Notes under the pieces: generated by a model
What the model was told of the DNA's origin: nothing
The model's database searches: none
What the model saw: only the letters and a program-made list of their open reading frames with translations
Shown: positions 1 through 7,807 of the stretch, in pieces
How the letters are laid out: each line of letters opens with the position of its first letter
Numbering within the stretch: the first letter of the stretch is position 1
Program-made: the position numbers and the translations under genes
Assembly (NCBI GenBank): GCA_022508635.1
Contig: JAFLUV010000002.1
Coordinates: 1 to 35,773, forward strand
Length of the DNA: 35,773 nt
DNA from: Prevotellaceae bacterium
Lineage (GTDB): Bacteria > Bacteroidota > Bacteroidia > Bacteroidales > Bacteroidaceae
Direction: 5' to 3'

Positions 1-663
1 TCAGCCATTTATGATGGTGCGTACCAGTTCTGCATCGGTATGTCCGTTATTGCGCAGGGATCCGTGTATTTCGTATGCACCTGTCTGGTCAAGGATATGT
101 CGGGCATTCTGGGCGTTGACTCCTGCTCCCGGCATGATGGATATACGACCTGCTGACAGTTTCACTAACTTTCGGAGCAGGGGAATGCCTTGTTCTGCCG
201 TGGCGGCCTGACCGGAGGTGAGCAGGCGATGACAGCCCAAGGATATAATTTGTTCCAGAGCCTCTTCCGGCCGTACACAGACATCAAATGCACGGTGGAA
301 GGTGATGTTCATGCCTTCTGCTTCACCTGCAAGGCGGCGTATCGTTTCTTCGTCAATGCTACCGTCCGGTCTTAATGCACCGATTACTACGCCACCTGCT
401 CCCAACTCCCGTGCATGCCGTATGTCGCGTTGCATGCAGGACACTTCGTCCCTGTCGTACATGAAATTCCCTTCGCGGGGACGGATGAGTACCTGGACGT
501 GTATGCCCATATCCACAGCCTGTTCTATCATGCCTGCAGACGGTGTCAGGCCGTCCAAGGCAAGGGCTTGGCATAGCTCTATACGATGGGCACCTCCTTC
601 TACGGCTGCACGAACGCTCTGTAAGTCGGCGCAGCAGACTTCTAACGTCAGTTTTTGTATCAT
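1..663 (-). CDS. cutC: CutC family protein
   Basis: CutC-family TIM-barrel protein, historically linked to copper homeostasis; its biochemical role is unsettled. From the ATG at 661-663 the protein begins MIQKLTLEVCC and continues through SVRAAVEGGAHRIELC, LDGLTPS, VLIRPREGNF and a late ITFHRAFD segment, all in the usual CutC order. About 220 residues is a normal family length. The frame stays open to an ATG at 709-711, which would add 16 residues (MKTNNRIVQTSQHRTD) with no resemblance to CutC N-termini, so I prefer the internal start. The stop is TGA at 1-3, so the gene is complete. It lies downstream of a promoter-like element (854-885) and a terminator-like hairpin (762-796), so it may be transcribed separately from the kinase gene before it. 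Confidence 0.9.
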   Translation of the reverse strand: MIQKLTLEVCCADLQSVRAAVEGGAHRIELCQALALDGLTPSAGMIEQAVDMGIHVQVLIRPREGNFMYDRDEVSCMQRDIRHARELGAGGVVIGALRPDGSIDEETIRRLAGEAEGMNITFHRAFDVCVRPEEALEQIISLGCHRLLTSGQAATAEQGIPLLRKLVKLSAGRISIMPGAGVNAQNARHILDQTGAYEIHGSLRNNGHTDAELVRTIING

Positions 664-761
664 ATCTGTTCTATGTTGACTTGTCTGTACTATTCTATTA
701 TTGGTTTTCATTCACTTTTAATGCACAGGCCGCGCTTCATCCCAAAGATTGGAGCGGACCA

Positions 762-796
762 TAAAAAAAAGAGAGTGGCTTCACAGCTACTCTCTT
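762..796 (-). terminator. Rho-independent terminator or attenuator between the kinase gene and cutC
   Basis: A 12-bp stem (769-780 with 785-796, one G-U pair) closes a 4-base loop. On the minus strand eight T residues follow (plus-strand A run 763-770). It would stop transcripts coming leftward from the kinase gene. A promoter-like element lies between that gene and the hairpin, so it could also act as a leader terminator ahead of cutC. Confidence 0.75.
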
Positions 797-853
797 CCAC
801 TTTGGTATTAGCTTTTGTTTAAGGTAAAAAGATTGTTTTCAGGATAACTGATG

Positions 854-885
854 CAAAGGTACGGCATTTTTATGCACTCTGCAAG
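854..885 (-). promoter_or_regulatory. Bacteroidota-type promoter upstream of cutC leader
   Basis: On the minus strand CTTG (885-882) is followed by a 20-base spacer and TACCTTTG (861-854), matching the Bacteroidota TTTG / TAnnTTTG pattern with one mismatch in the -33 box. Transcription would start near 847. That is about 50 bases before the terminator hairpin and roughly 180 before the preferred cutC start. Confidence 0.5.
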
Positions 886-943
886 GTTTGGTTATATGTT
901 TTGTAACATATTTTGTTGTTTTTGTGCTTAACAGGGTAAAAAA

Positions 944-1792
944 TCATGTGAAACAGTGATATTTCGCGATCTCTTCAATGGGTCGGCGCAAAATTCTGCC
1001 CATTATCATGCCTGTTGCAGTGGTAGCCTTGGTTAGTTCTTCAGCAAATTGATAAGCGATGCCGCCGACATAGTGAACAGGCATGGCGGACTGTCCGTAA
1101 GCAGCAACGTTTCGTGTCAAAAACAGGCGAAAGGCATTGACCAGCATGTCGTGGATGGCAGGATGTGTGCGATGTTCTGCAATGAAGGGCACAAAAGAAG
1201 CCAGAAAGGCATTGGCAGCAGGTTTGCGATAGACATGCTCTATGATGTCTGCCTGTGAGAACTTGTACTTGCTGTTGAAGTCTTGCCTGAGCGTATCGGG
1301 CAGAATACCCTTGAAGAGGTCTGAGAGCAGCGTCTTGCCCAGCATGGCTCCGCTGCCTTCATCGCCCAAGATATAGCCCAAAGGCGGTGTGTTGCGCGTA
1401 ATCTTCTTGCCGTCATAGAGACAGCTATTGGCACCTGTACCCAGGATGCAGGCAATGCCCGGTTCATGTGCGCAAAGGGCTCGTGCGGCTCCAAGCAAAT
1501 CACTTTCTACCTCTATCCTACAATCAAGCATGAGTTCATGAAGGACGCTTTTCACATTGCTGCTAAACGGTTCTATACAACCTGCGCCATAGAAATAAAC
1601 GGTTTGCAACTCTGCGCGAAGCGGAAGCCTGGGTAGTAGTTGTTGATGTATTACATTATATATAATAGCGCGCGCGTCGCGCGCGGGATTGATGCCATCG
1701 GTGTGCAGTTCAGTGTATGTTCCGTCGGGACGGACAAGAAGCCAATCGGTCTTGGTGGAGCCGCTGTCAGCAATAAGTATTCCTTTAGTCAT
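944..1792 (-). CDS. BadF/BadG-type ATPase, N-acetylglucosamine kinase-like
   Basis: ASKHA-fold sugar kinase of the BadF/BadG/BcrA/BcrD ATPase family, closest in pattern to N-acetylglucosamine kinases. Its likely role is phosphorylating GlcNAc or a related amino sugar in the cytoplasm. Visible motifs are the phosphate-1 loop ADSGSTKTDW (residues 8-17), ESDLLGAARA with a candidate catalytic Asp near 98, phosphate-2 GTGANS (118-123), GDEGSG (143-148) and a late HYVGGIAYQF adenosine-site motif. At 282 residues it has normal length. It follows secG by 67 bases in the same direction and is probably the last gene of the rlmN-to-secG operon, ended by the hairpin at 762-796. Substrate specificity cannot be read from the sequence. 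Confidence 0.85.
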   Translation of the reverse strand: MTKGILIADSGSTKTDWLLVRPDGTYTELHTDGINPARDARAIIYNVIHQQLLPRLPLRAELQTVYFYGAGCIEPFSSNVKSVLHELMLDCRIEVESDLLGAARALCAHEPGIACILGTGANSCLYDGKKITRNTPPLGYILGDEGSGAMLGKTLLSDLFKGILPDTLRQDFNSKYKFSQADIIEHVYRKPAANAFLASFVPFIAEHRTHPAIHDMLVNAFRLFLTRNVAAYGQSAMPVHYVGGIAYQFAEELTKATTATGMIMGRILRRPIEEIAKYHCFT

Positions 1793-1805
1793 GGCGGATA
1801 TAGAG

Positions 1806-1840
1806 AAGGGGCAAGAAACAGAAACTGCTCCTTGCCCCTT
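1806..1840 (-). terminator. Hairpin between secG and the kinase gene
   Basis: A perfect 10-bp inverted repeat (1806-1815 with 1831-1840) encloses a 15-base loop in the 67-base gap after secG. On the minus strand it is followed only by a broken T tract (TTCTCTAT). It may be a weak terminator, attenuator or mRNA-processing structure lowering expression of the downstream kinase gene. Confidence 0.4.
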
Positions 1841-1859
1841 TTGTGCTTACTCTGTGAGA

Positions 1860-2207
1860 TTACTGGGCAGGAGCCTCAGTAGGTGCATCGGTAGCAGCAG
1901 GCTGTTCCATGGCAGGAATGTTGCCGGGATTGGTGGGAGCCTGTTCGATGGCTTGCTGCATGATGACAGAGTCGGAACTACCCGATCCAGGCAAGCAAGC
2001 GACACTGATAACGCTCAGGGCAATCATGGTGATGGCAAGACCCCATGTTGCCTTCTCAATGAAATTAGTTGTTTTGGGAGCACCCAGAATCTGGTTGTTG
2101 CTGGCGTAGTCTGCAGCTAAGCCGCCGCCTTTTGATTCCTGAATCAGTACGATAAGGCACATGAAGATGGAAGCCAGTACAATCAGGATTACGATAGATG
2201 TGTACAT
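1860..2207 (-). CDS. secG: Preprotein translocase subunit SecG
   Basis: Small inner-membrane subunit of the SecYEG translocon. The 115-residue protein has the SecG layout. A first membrane helix (about 1-22) is followed by the conserved LIQESKGGGLAADY loop, a GAPKTTNFIEKATW segment, a second helix (about 54-73) and an Ala/Pro/Thr-rich tail from about residue 85. The extended acidic, Pro/Ala-rich tail is common in Bacteroidota SecG proteins. It starts 3 bases after the TPR-like protein's stop, indicating one transcript with lptE and the upstream regulator. Confidence 0.95.
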   Translation of the reverse strand: MYTSIVILIVLASIFMCLIVLIQESKGGGLAADYASNNQILGAPKTTNFIEKATWGLAITMIALSVISVACLPGSGSSDSVIMQQAIEQAPTNPGNIPAMEQPAATDAPTEAPAQ

Positions 2208-2210
2208 GTG

Positions 2211-2948
2211 TTATTTGTGTTTATTATTTATTATTAGTTTCTCAAGAAAACGTATTTGGTCTGCAAAGTAACGATTTTTTTTTGGATATTTCAAGGAAAG
2301 CTGCCTGATAATTTTGACTGCGTTCTCATATTTGCCTTGTTTGATGTAAATGCCAGCCATTATTTCAGTCAGAATTTCATTCTCTCCGCCTTTTGGGGAT
2401 GTTTTTTCCGCTTGCGGTTCATTCTTCTCGGCCACTCGCTCGACCGCCTCATCCAGGATGATTCTTCCGGGTTCATTCTCCAGGAACTCCTCTACGACTC
2501 CGCCACCGTTCATAGGGAGTGCTTCCTGGCTTTCGCGTCCTTCCTGGCTTTCACGCTGCAGTAGGTAGCCAATGTAGTCCTGTGTAGCATCGATGGGATG
2601 GCTGACAGGTGCAATGGGTGTCTGTGCTTCAAGGAAGTTGTCTATCAGACTTACCGTGCGTGAGGCAGATGGTTCGCTCACGTCATCATAGCGTTTGCGT
2701 TCTTCGGCATGCGTATAGTGAGGCTCCTCTGTGAGCCGGAAGATGGCTTCTCGCTCGGGCACAAGAATGGCAGTTCGGCGCAATGTCTCATCATAGGCAG
2801 GAGCGTGCATTTTATAAAGAGCCTGCAGGAGCAGGATGCGGGCTATGTGGAAATAGGGATGCTCCTGCGTGAGGGCGAGTAAATGTGCCGCAGCATCTTC
2901 GTCAATGGTGTCGGGGCGCCGGATATAGTCTATGAGTTGTCGTTGCAT
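2211..2948 (-). CDS. Conserved TPR-like protein between lptE and secG
   Basis: Cytoplasmic protein of 245 residues of unknown function that I associate with this Bacteroidota gene order (lptE - this - secG). No signal peptide is present. The N-terminus (1-75) is helical (DEDAAAHLLALTQEHPYFHIARILLLQAL). The middle (about 90-190) is acidic, low in complexity and contains the near-duplicated pair RESQEGRESQEA. The C-terminus holds one clear tetratricopeptide-like unit (AGIYIKQGKYENAVKIIRQL) ending in a basic tail. It may act as a protein-protein adaptor. It is separated from lptE by 37 bases and from secG by 3, so all three are probably co-transcribed. The family name is uncertain. Confidence 0.75.
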   Translation of the reverse strand: MQRQLIDYIRRPDTIDEDAAAHLLALTQEHPYFHIARILLLQALYKMHAPAYDETLRRTAILVPEREAIFRLTEEPHYTHAEERKRYDDVSEPSASRTVSLIDNFLEAQTPIAPVSHPIDATQDYIGYLLQRESQEGRESQEALPMNGGGVVEEFLENEPGRIILDEAVERVAEKNEPQAEKTSPKGGENEILTEIMAGIYIKQGKYENAVKIIRQLSLKYPKKNRYFADQIRFLEKLIINNKHK

Positions 2949-2985
2949 AGTCTTCTTGCAGAGGTGAAATGAGTATGTGGGACGT

Positions 2986-3498
2986 TTACCAATTGGCTAC
3001 CGTAGCATTAAATATCTGGTCGGTGATGTCTTTAACCATTTGTGTGACAAGTTCTTCCTGCACAGCCGTGAGTTGTTGCGAGGCATCGTACTCCGCAGTT
3101 GCGGAGAACTGACGTTCAAAATCATCGGTATGCTTCTTGTTGTTGACGAAACGAACGTTGACAGTCATCTTAAGCTGTACCTGGCTGCTGTAACCATCGC
3201 TGGAAATACCCTTGTTGTATTGGTCGAATCCTGTTATCTCGCCGGCGAGCTGCATGTCACCGTTCTTTTTTACTTGTTGTAGTTTTGTCTGGCTGGCGTA
3301 GATGTCTGTGAGCTTGTTCTGGAATATACTTTGCATGGGAGCCCAGACATAGGTGCTGCGTATGGGAAAGTTGTCAATCTGGATGGTCTTTGTCGTCTCA
3401 TAGTCGATGCTGGCACCATTGAAGCGATAGCTGATGGTACATGCCGATACAAGCAGTGCGGCGAGCAACGGCAAAGTGCGAACCAAGCGTTTATTCAT
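2986..3498 (-). CDS. lptE: LPS assembly lipoprotein LptE
   Basis: Outer-membrane lipoprotein expected to plug the LptD barrel in LPS export. The chosen start (ATG at 3496-3498) gives 170 residues with a basic n-region, hydrophobic core and lipobox LVSAC, placing the lipidated Cys at residue 20. Then comes the Bacteroidota LptE pattern YRFNGASIDYETTKTIQID, the LPS-assembly family fold. The reading frame is open a further 69 codons upstream, but that part lies inside the sigma-54 activator gene and is an artefact. The start overlaps the activator's stop by 8 bases, implying translational coupling. Sequence conservation in LptE is low, so the call leans on lipobox, length and gene order. Confidence 0.85.
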   Translation of the reverse strand: MNKRLVRTLPLLAALLVSACTISYRFNGASIDYETTKTIQIDNFPIRSTYVWAPMQSIFQNKLTDIYASQTKLQQVKKNGDMQLAGEITGFDQYNKGISSDGYSSQVQLKMTVNVRFVNNKKHTDDFERQFSATAEYDASQQLTAVQEELVTQMVKDITDQIFNATVANW

Positions 3499-4750
3499 CG
3501 ATACCATAGGCTTTGATTTTCCGATAGAGTGTGCGTTCGCTGATGCCAAGCTCTTCAGCAGCCAGTTTGCGCCGGTAGTGGTTGCGCTGAAGTGCAAGCA
3601 GAATGTTTCGTTTCTCCATGTCGCCGATATTGAGCGTCTCATCATCAATGATTTCCTCAGCAGTAGGGATATCCACGTCAAGAGGATGGGTATTTCTGCC
3701 TTCATGCAAGGAACGATAAGTATGTGCTATCGGTGGTGTACCTTTCTGAGTATTAATGGGCACAGGCATTGTCGTGCCGGTCTGTGCGTCGTGCCATGCT
3801 TCGCCTCCGTGCAGCTTCTGTTTGAGTTCCTGCACCTCAGAGCGAAGTTCAAAGACGGCATGAGCCAAAATTTTTATCTCCTGTTCGTAATCATGCTGGG
3901 TGCTCGATTTGTTACTCCCTTCTATGGTAGCAATGCCGGTGTCAGCCTCGGAGTTAGGGGTAATGCCATGCTTGGCAAGCATTTCCGGCGTGATGTTGCG
4001 ACTCTGGGAGAGGATGCTCAGCTGTTCCGTGATGTTGCGCAACTGTCGTATATTGCCAGGCCATTTGTAGGAATTGACGACGGCCTCCGCCTCCGAAGTG
4101 AGGCGTATGGGCTCTGGAATGTTGTAGCGTTGTGCAGTGTCGAGGGCGAACTTCTTGAAAAGAAGAACGGCATCTCCCTGGCGGTCGCGAAGGGGCGGTA
4201 TTTTGATGTTGATGGTGCAGAGGCGATAGTAGAGGTCTTCGCGGAAACGTCCCTGCTTGATGGCGTTGGGGATGTCCACGTTGGTCGCAGCCACGATACG
4301 TGCATTGGTCTTGCGTGGCATGCTGCTGCCTACTCGCAGGTATTCGCCTGTCTCCAAGACGCGCAGCAATCGTGCCTGCGTACTCATAGGCAGTTCGCCT
4401 ACCTCATCAAGGAAAAGCGTACCGCCGTCAGCTGTACCGAAATAACCCTCGTGTTCACCAATAGCGCTGGTAAAGGATCCCTTTTCGTGTCCGAAAAGCT
4501 CACTGTCAATAGTTCCTTCGGGTATGGAACCGCAGTTAATGGCAATGTATGTTTTGCCGCGTCTTTTGCTATAGTCGTGTATGACACGTGGAATGACTTC
4601 TTTACCCACGCCGCTTTCGCCCTGTATGAGGACGGAGAGGTCGGTGGGTGCCACGAGAACGGCTGTGGCGAGAGCTTCACGCAGTGCTTCGTTGCGTCCC
4701 ACTATGCCATAGCGGTTCATCAACGTCTGCATATCGGGATTTGTAGTCAT
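3491..4750 (-). CDS. Sigma-54-dependent transcriptional activator lacking a sensor domain
   Basis: Bacterial enhancer-binding protein of 419 residues. The AAA+ domain starts almost at the N-terminus: GIVGRN near 15-20, Walker A GESGVGKE (44-51), Walker B TLFLDE (111-116), and the arginine-finger region GRFREDLYYRL (167-177). There is no receiver, PAS or GAF domain ahead of it. After the AAA+ core come a short coiled coil (about 300-325), a Pro/Thr-rich linker and a Fis-type helix-turn-helix ending LGISERTLYRKIKAYGI. The sigma-54 contact loop reads GSFTSA (91-96), not GAFTGA, with Ser at positions 2 and 5 but the key Phe-Thr kept. It overlaps the PdxA-like gene by 4 bases upstream and lptE by 8 downstream. 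Targets are unknown; activity may be set by expression or a partner protein. Confidence 0.93.
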   Translation of the reverse strand: MTTNPDMQTLMNRYGIVGRNEALREALATAVLVAPTDLSVLIQGESGVGKEVIPRVIHDYSKRRGKTYIAINCGSIPEGTIDSELFGHEKGSFTSAIGEHEGYFGTADGGTLFLDEVGELPMSTQARLLRVLETGEYLRVGSSMPRKTNARIVAATNVDIPNAIKQGRFREDLYYRLCTINIKIPPLRDRQGDAVLLFKKFALDTAQRYNIPEPIRLTSEAEAVVNSYKWPGNIRQLRNITEQLSILSQSRNITPEMLAKHGITPNSEADTGIATIEGSNKSSTQHDYEQEIKILAHAVFELRSEVQELKQKLHGGEAWHDAQTGTTMPVPINTQKGTPPIAHTYRSLHEGRNTHPLDVDIPTAEEIIDDETLNIGDMEKRNILLALQRNHYRRKLAAEELGISERTLYRKIKAYGIDE

Positions 4751-5556
4751 GATGCCGTTTCTGTATTATCAGTTTTCTTATTTGCCTGTGCTGCCTCATC
4801 TCTCTTGCGCTCGTCTCTCTTGTCGCGGAAAAGCTTGGGAAGGATGTTTTTTCGTGCCTCGTCATAAAAAACACGATTTCGGATAACGTCGATGGCAGTA
4901 TAAAAAGGATGCGTCAGCCAGGAAACATCGGCTATTCCTTCTTCAATTTCTTTCGTCTGTCCCGGCAGACAGATAGCAGTAATGACCGTATTTCCGCCGG
5001 CATAGTAGCAGACGGGGGCTTCCTGCGCAACTTCTACAATGATATGTTGTGCAAGTTCTTTGCCTCTGACGATGATGCCGTCGAAATGTATTATTGTGTC
5101 CTCTGCCAAAATCTGTTCTAAGGTATAGGGGCCATAGGTATTGATGCCCTGCTCTATTGTGACTTGATTGGCAAGGTCTGGGTTTTGCATGCCAGTCTCC
5201 TGGACAATGGCAATACGCGGCGAACGCAGGTCAAAGTCACGTTCAAGGACGTTGCGAAGCTTGATGACATCTTCTGCGGTCGGCTCCTCTGCAGTTGGCA
5301 TGACATGTGTCCTTCCAGTTACTATAATCTCGGTGGCATTGGCAAGATACTTTGCCGGTTCGTTTGTCTGACCAAGTACCAACGCGGCTACCTTACCATC
5401 GTTGAGGTCGTTAAAGGCTGTTTCCTCTTGCCCTGCACCATAGACAATGGGTGTGCAGATCTCATGCATGGCAGGATCTTCGAAGAGTTTATCCGCGAGT
5501 TCCTGAGTTGTGGCATCGTAGTTGCCTTGGATGATGGCTATCTTGAGTTTCTCCAT
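4747..5556 (-). CDS. Degenerate PdxA-like protein (probable pseudoenzyme)
   Basis: 269-residue protein that retains the PdxA frame in outline: KIAIIQGNY at the N-terminus, CTPIVYG (34-40), RSPRIAIVQE (111-120), YGPYTLEQIL (141-150), FDGIIV (158-163), and a near-intact C-terminal FYTAIDVIRNR (218-228) typical of Bacteroidota PdxA. True 4-hydroxythreonine-4-phosphate dehydrogenases are about 330-365 residues and bind metal through three histidines. Here the stretches that should carry NPHAG, YHDQG and DHGTA read QETGM, VRGKE and a shortened LPGQTKEIEEG, so none of the metal ligands is evident. Catalysis in vitamin B6 synthesis is therefore unlikely. It is translationally coupled (4-base overlap) to the sigma-54 activator, suggesting a regulatory or structural role. 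The alignment was done by eye. Confidence 0.75.
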   Translation of the reverse strand: MEKLKIAIIQGNYDATTQELADKLFEDPAMHEICTPIVYGAGQEETAFNDLNDGKVAALVLGQTNEPAKYLANATEIIVTGRTHVMPTAEEPTAEDVIKLRNVLERDFDLRSPRIAIVQETGMQNPDLANQVTIEQGINTYGPYTLEQILAEDTIIHFDGIIVRGKELAQHIIVEVAQEAPVCYYAGGNTVITAICLPGQTKEIEEGIADVSWLTHPFYTAIDVIRNRVFYDEARKNILPKLFRDKRDERKRDEAAQANKKTDNTETAS

Positions 5557-5595
5557 GTATGTCTGGTTATTGTGTCACGTTCTTATATGAGCAGT

Positions 5596-6636
5596 TCATT
5601 GTTGTGTGGGGGCTTTCTCCTCTTCCATCCCTGTGTCAATGAGCGAGAATTGTTCCTCTGGAAGTTGCAGCGTATAAAGCGATCCTTCAAGGCGGCGAAT
5701 CAGTCCGCGCTTCATCTTTTCTGGAGCATAGACAAAGCCCTCGACTACAATGACACGGTTCGTCTCAGTGTCAACACGGAAATGACTGACGAAGGGACCG
5801 CCCATGCAATCGTTCTCCATGTACCAGAGGCCGCGTGCCTCCATCGCATAGCGGTTGTGTACTACGATAGGCTTGACCATTGAGCACAGTGTATCAGTCT
5901 TCATATACATACCGGGCTTTTCGCCAGGGAGGTTTGCCTTCATGACCGAGTCACGCTTGGCAAGCATGTATTCCTTGTTGAACGTTTCCGGACCCTCATA
6001 GGGATAGCTGTACATGACAATGTTTTCCAGTCCGCTGGCCGTGTTGTTACTTGTCCAGAAAAAATGTTCGCCTTCCTTGTAACTGGTGAGTTCCTTGGGA
6101 GCATAGAAACGACATGTGAAAATTTGCCAAGCCAGATCATAAGTGACTTTTGAGTATTTTTTCTCCAGTTCCTTGATGAGACGGTTCATTTCAGAGCGTG
6201 TCAGAAAGTCAATCACATCCTGTTTGTGGTCGATGCAGAACTGCCTGAACTCTTCCTCGCTCGGACTATTGATGGTGAGTACAATCTGATCCATGGCATA
6301 CTTGTTGCGCATGAAGCGCATGCCGGTGCGGGAGTATTGTGTCTTGTCAATGTTGACCTGTATAATATTTCGGAAGATGCTGAAGGCCTGGTCGAGGTTT
6401 TTCGGCTCAATCTGCATGATACGGAATGAACGTTCGCTCTGCGGCAAATAAGGAACATCGGTGTCAAGGATGTCAAAGAGAGCCCGTCCTGCTGGGTCAT
6501 TCCACGTCTTGTTGTCAAGCACGACAAGTACTTCATATGGACGTCCGCTGGCTTGTGGAAAGAAGTGCTCCCTCTTGCAGCTGCCTAAAAGAAGCAGGCA
6601 CAGGAACGCTGTTAAGGAGAATAAATAGTGTTTCAT
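5596..6636 (-). CDS. DUF4837 family lipoprotein
   Basis: Predicted lipoprotein of 346 residues. A basic/hydrophobic signal sequence ends in lipobox LLGSC, giving lipidated Cys20, followed by KREHFFPQASGRPYEVLVV. The body matches what I know of DUF4837, a Bacteroidota family of unknown function: VLVVLDNKTWNDPAG, a long helical middle with many charged residues, and a C-terminal GFVYAPEKMKRGLIRRLE. No enzymatic motif is visible. It lies between rlmN (15-base gap) and the PdxA-like gene (39-base gap) on the same strand, so it is probably in one transcript. A cell-envelope role is inference from the lipoprotein signal and the nearby lptE/secG. Confidence 0.85.
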   Translation of the reverse strand: MKHYLFSLTAFLCLLLLGSCKREHFFPQASGRPYEVLVVLDNKTWNDPAGRALFDILDTDVPYLPQSERSFRIMQIEPKNLDQAFSIFRNIIQVNIDKTQYSRTGMRFMRNKYAMDQIVLTINSPSEEEFRQFCIDHKQDVIDFLTRSEMNRLIKELEKKYSKVTYDLAWQIFTCRFYAPKELTSYKEGEHFFWTSNNTASGLENIVMYSYPYEGPETFNKEYMLAKRDSVMKANLPGEKPGMYMKTDTLCSMVKPIVVHNRYAMEARGLWYMENDCMGGPFVSHFRVDTETNRVIVVEGFVYAPEKMKRGLIRRLEGSLYTLQLPEEQFSLIDTGMEEEKAPTQQ

Positions 6637-6651
6637 AATCTGTTATTACTT

Positions 6652-7707
6652 TTATGATGTGGCATTACATTCTTCATGAGTCCCTAATTTCCCGGCAGAA
6701 ACCGAGTGCAGTAGTCCGCAGGCTGCATAGATGTCCTGTCCACGGCTGGCGCGAATGGTGGTGGTCACACCGTGATGTGTCAGGTAGTCGCGCAGCCAGA
6801 CCATCTTTTCCTCCGAAACGCCATGGTAAGGTGTGTCAGGTATCTCATGGAAACGAATCAGGTTGATGCGGCATTCCAGAGGGGAGAGCAAGCGTACCAA
6901 TTCGCGGGCATGACGCTCTGTATCGTTGAGACCGTCAAAGACGATGTACTCAAAACTGAGTCTTCGTTGGTGACTCCAGTCTTGTTGCCGGAGTAGTGTC
7001 AGTAACTGGGTGATGCCGTATGTTTTCTCTGAGGGCATCATTTTGAGGCGTTCATCTGGGAAAGGATTGTGCAGGCTAATGGCAAGGTGGCAATTGCTCT
7101 CTAAAAGGAAACGTTCCACACTTTGTCGTACACCAACCGTGGAAACAGTGATACGCTTGGGGCTCCATGCCCAGCCCTCAGGAGCAGTGAGCAGACTGGT
7201 GGCTCGTAGTACGGCATCCAGGTTGTCCATTGGCTCGCCTTGGCCCATGAAGACAATGTTGGTGAGTAGCTCGCTGTTTGGCACGGAATAGACTTGGTTA
7301 AGGATGTCTGTTGCAGAGAGGTTTCCTCCGAAGCCTTGCCTGCCTGTCATGCAGAAGCGGCATCCCATTCGGCATCCGACTTGCGAACTGACACATAGTG
7401 TGGCGCGGTCGCCGTCGGGGATGAAGACGCATTCCACTTCCTGACCGTTTTCTGTGGGGAAGAGATATTTTGCTGTCCCGTCAATGCTTTGTTGCACGTC
7501 ACATGGCGGCACACAGCCTATGGTGTAGCGTTCTGCCAGAACCGTGCGGCTTTTAAGCGACAGGTTGGTCATCTCTTCGATGCATTTTACCCGCTTGCCG
7601 TAGATCCACTCTGCTATCTGCTTTGCTGCATAGCCAGGCAACCCCTCCTCGGTACAGATCGTCTTCAGTTCGTCCAGCGTTTTGCCAAGCAGTTTCTTCT
7701 TTCCCAT
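6652..7707 (-). CDS. rlmN: Dual-specificity 23S rRNA/tRNA adenine-C2 methyltransferase RlmN
   Basis: Radical-SAM enzyme that methylates C2 of A2503 in 23S rRNA and A37 of some tRNAs. The 351-residue protein has a short helical N-terminal domain (1-75). The radical-SAM cluster motif CRMGCRFC supplies Cys112, 116 and 119 and is followed by MTGRQGFGGNLSATDILNQV. GQGEPMDNLD and the ITVSTVGV strand come next. A C-terminal IRASRGQDIYAACGLL segment supplies the second catalytic Cys (the partner of Cys118/Cys355 chemistry in E. coli). The start ATG lies 18 bases after a TATCTTTG box. It heads the long minus-strand operon running down to secG and the kinase gene. Confidence 0.97.
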   Translation of the reverse strand: MGKKKLLGKTLDELKTICTEEGLPGYAAKQIAEWIYGKRVKCIEEMTNLSLKSRTVLAERYTIGCVPPCDVQQSIDGTAKYLFPTENGQEVECVFIPDGDRATLCVSSQVGCRMGCRFCMTGRQGFGGNLSATDILNQVYSVPNSELLTNIVFMGQGEPMDNLDAVLRATSLLTAPEGWAWSPKRITVSTVGVRQSVERFLLESNCHLAISLHNPFPDERLKMMPSEKTYGITQLLTLLRQQDWSHQRRLSFEYIVFDGLNDTERHARELVRLLSPLECRINLIRFHEIPDTPYHGVSEEKMVWLRDYLTHHGVTTTIRASRGQDIYAACGLLHSVSAGKLGTHEECNATS

Positions 7708-7725
7708 TTCACTAATTTAATTATG

Positions 7726-7733
7726 CAAAGATA
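7726..7733 (-). promoter_or_regulatory. -7 element of the rlmN operon promoter
   Basis: On the minus strand TATCTTTG matches the Bacteroidota -7 consensus TAnnTTTG. It gives a predicted start site near 7719, about 12 bases before the rlmN ATG. No convincing TTTG -33 box is visible at the expected distance, so this half is assigned alone. Confidence 0.5.
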
Positions 7734-7807
7734 TACATTGTTATGTGTATATAGTACGGTGCGGTAGAAGAAGTTTGAATTTATGTTTTTTTTGCATAAA
7801 TAATGTG

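Noticed and set aside
3499..3705. N-terminal extension of the lptE frame
   Set aside because: The extra 69 codons lie inside the activator gene. The lipoprotein signal starts at the Met at 3498.
3434..4867. 477-codon plus-strand frame opposite the sigma-54 activator
   Set aside because: Spans the reverse complement of several overlapping real genes and has no recognisable domain or promoter.
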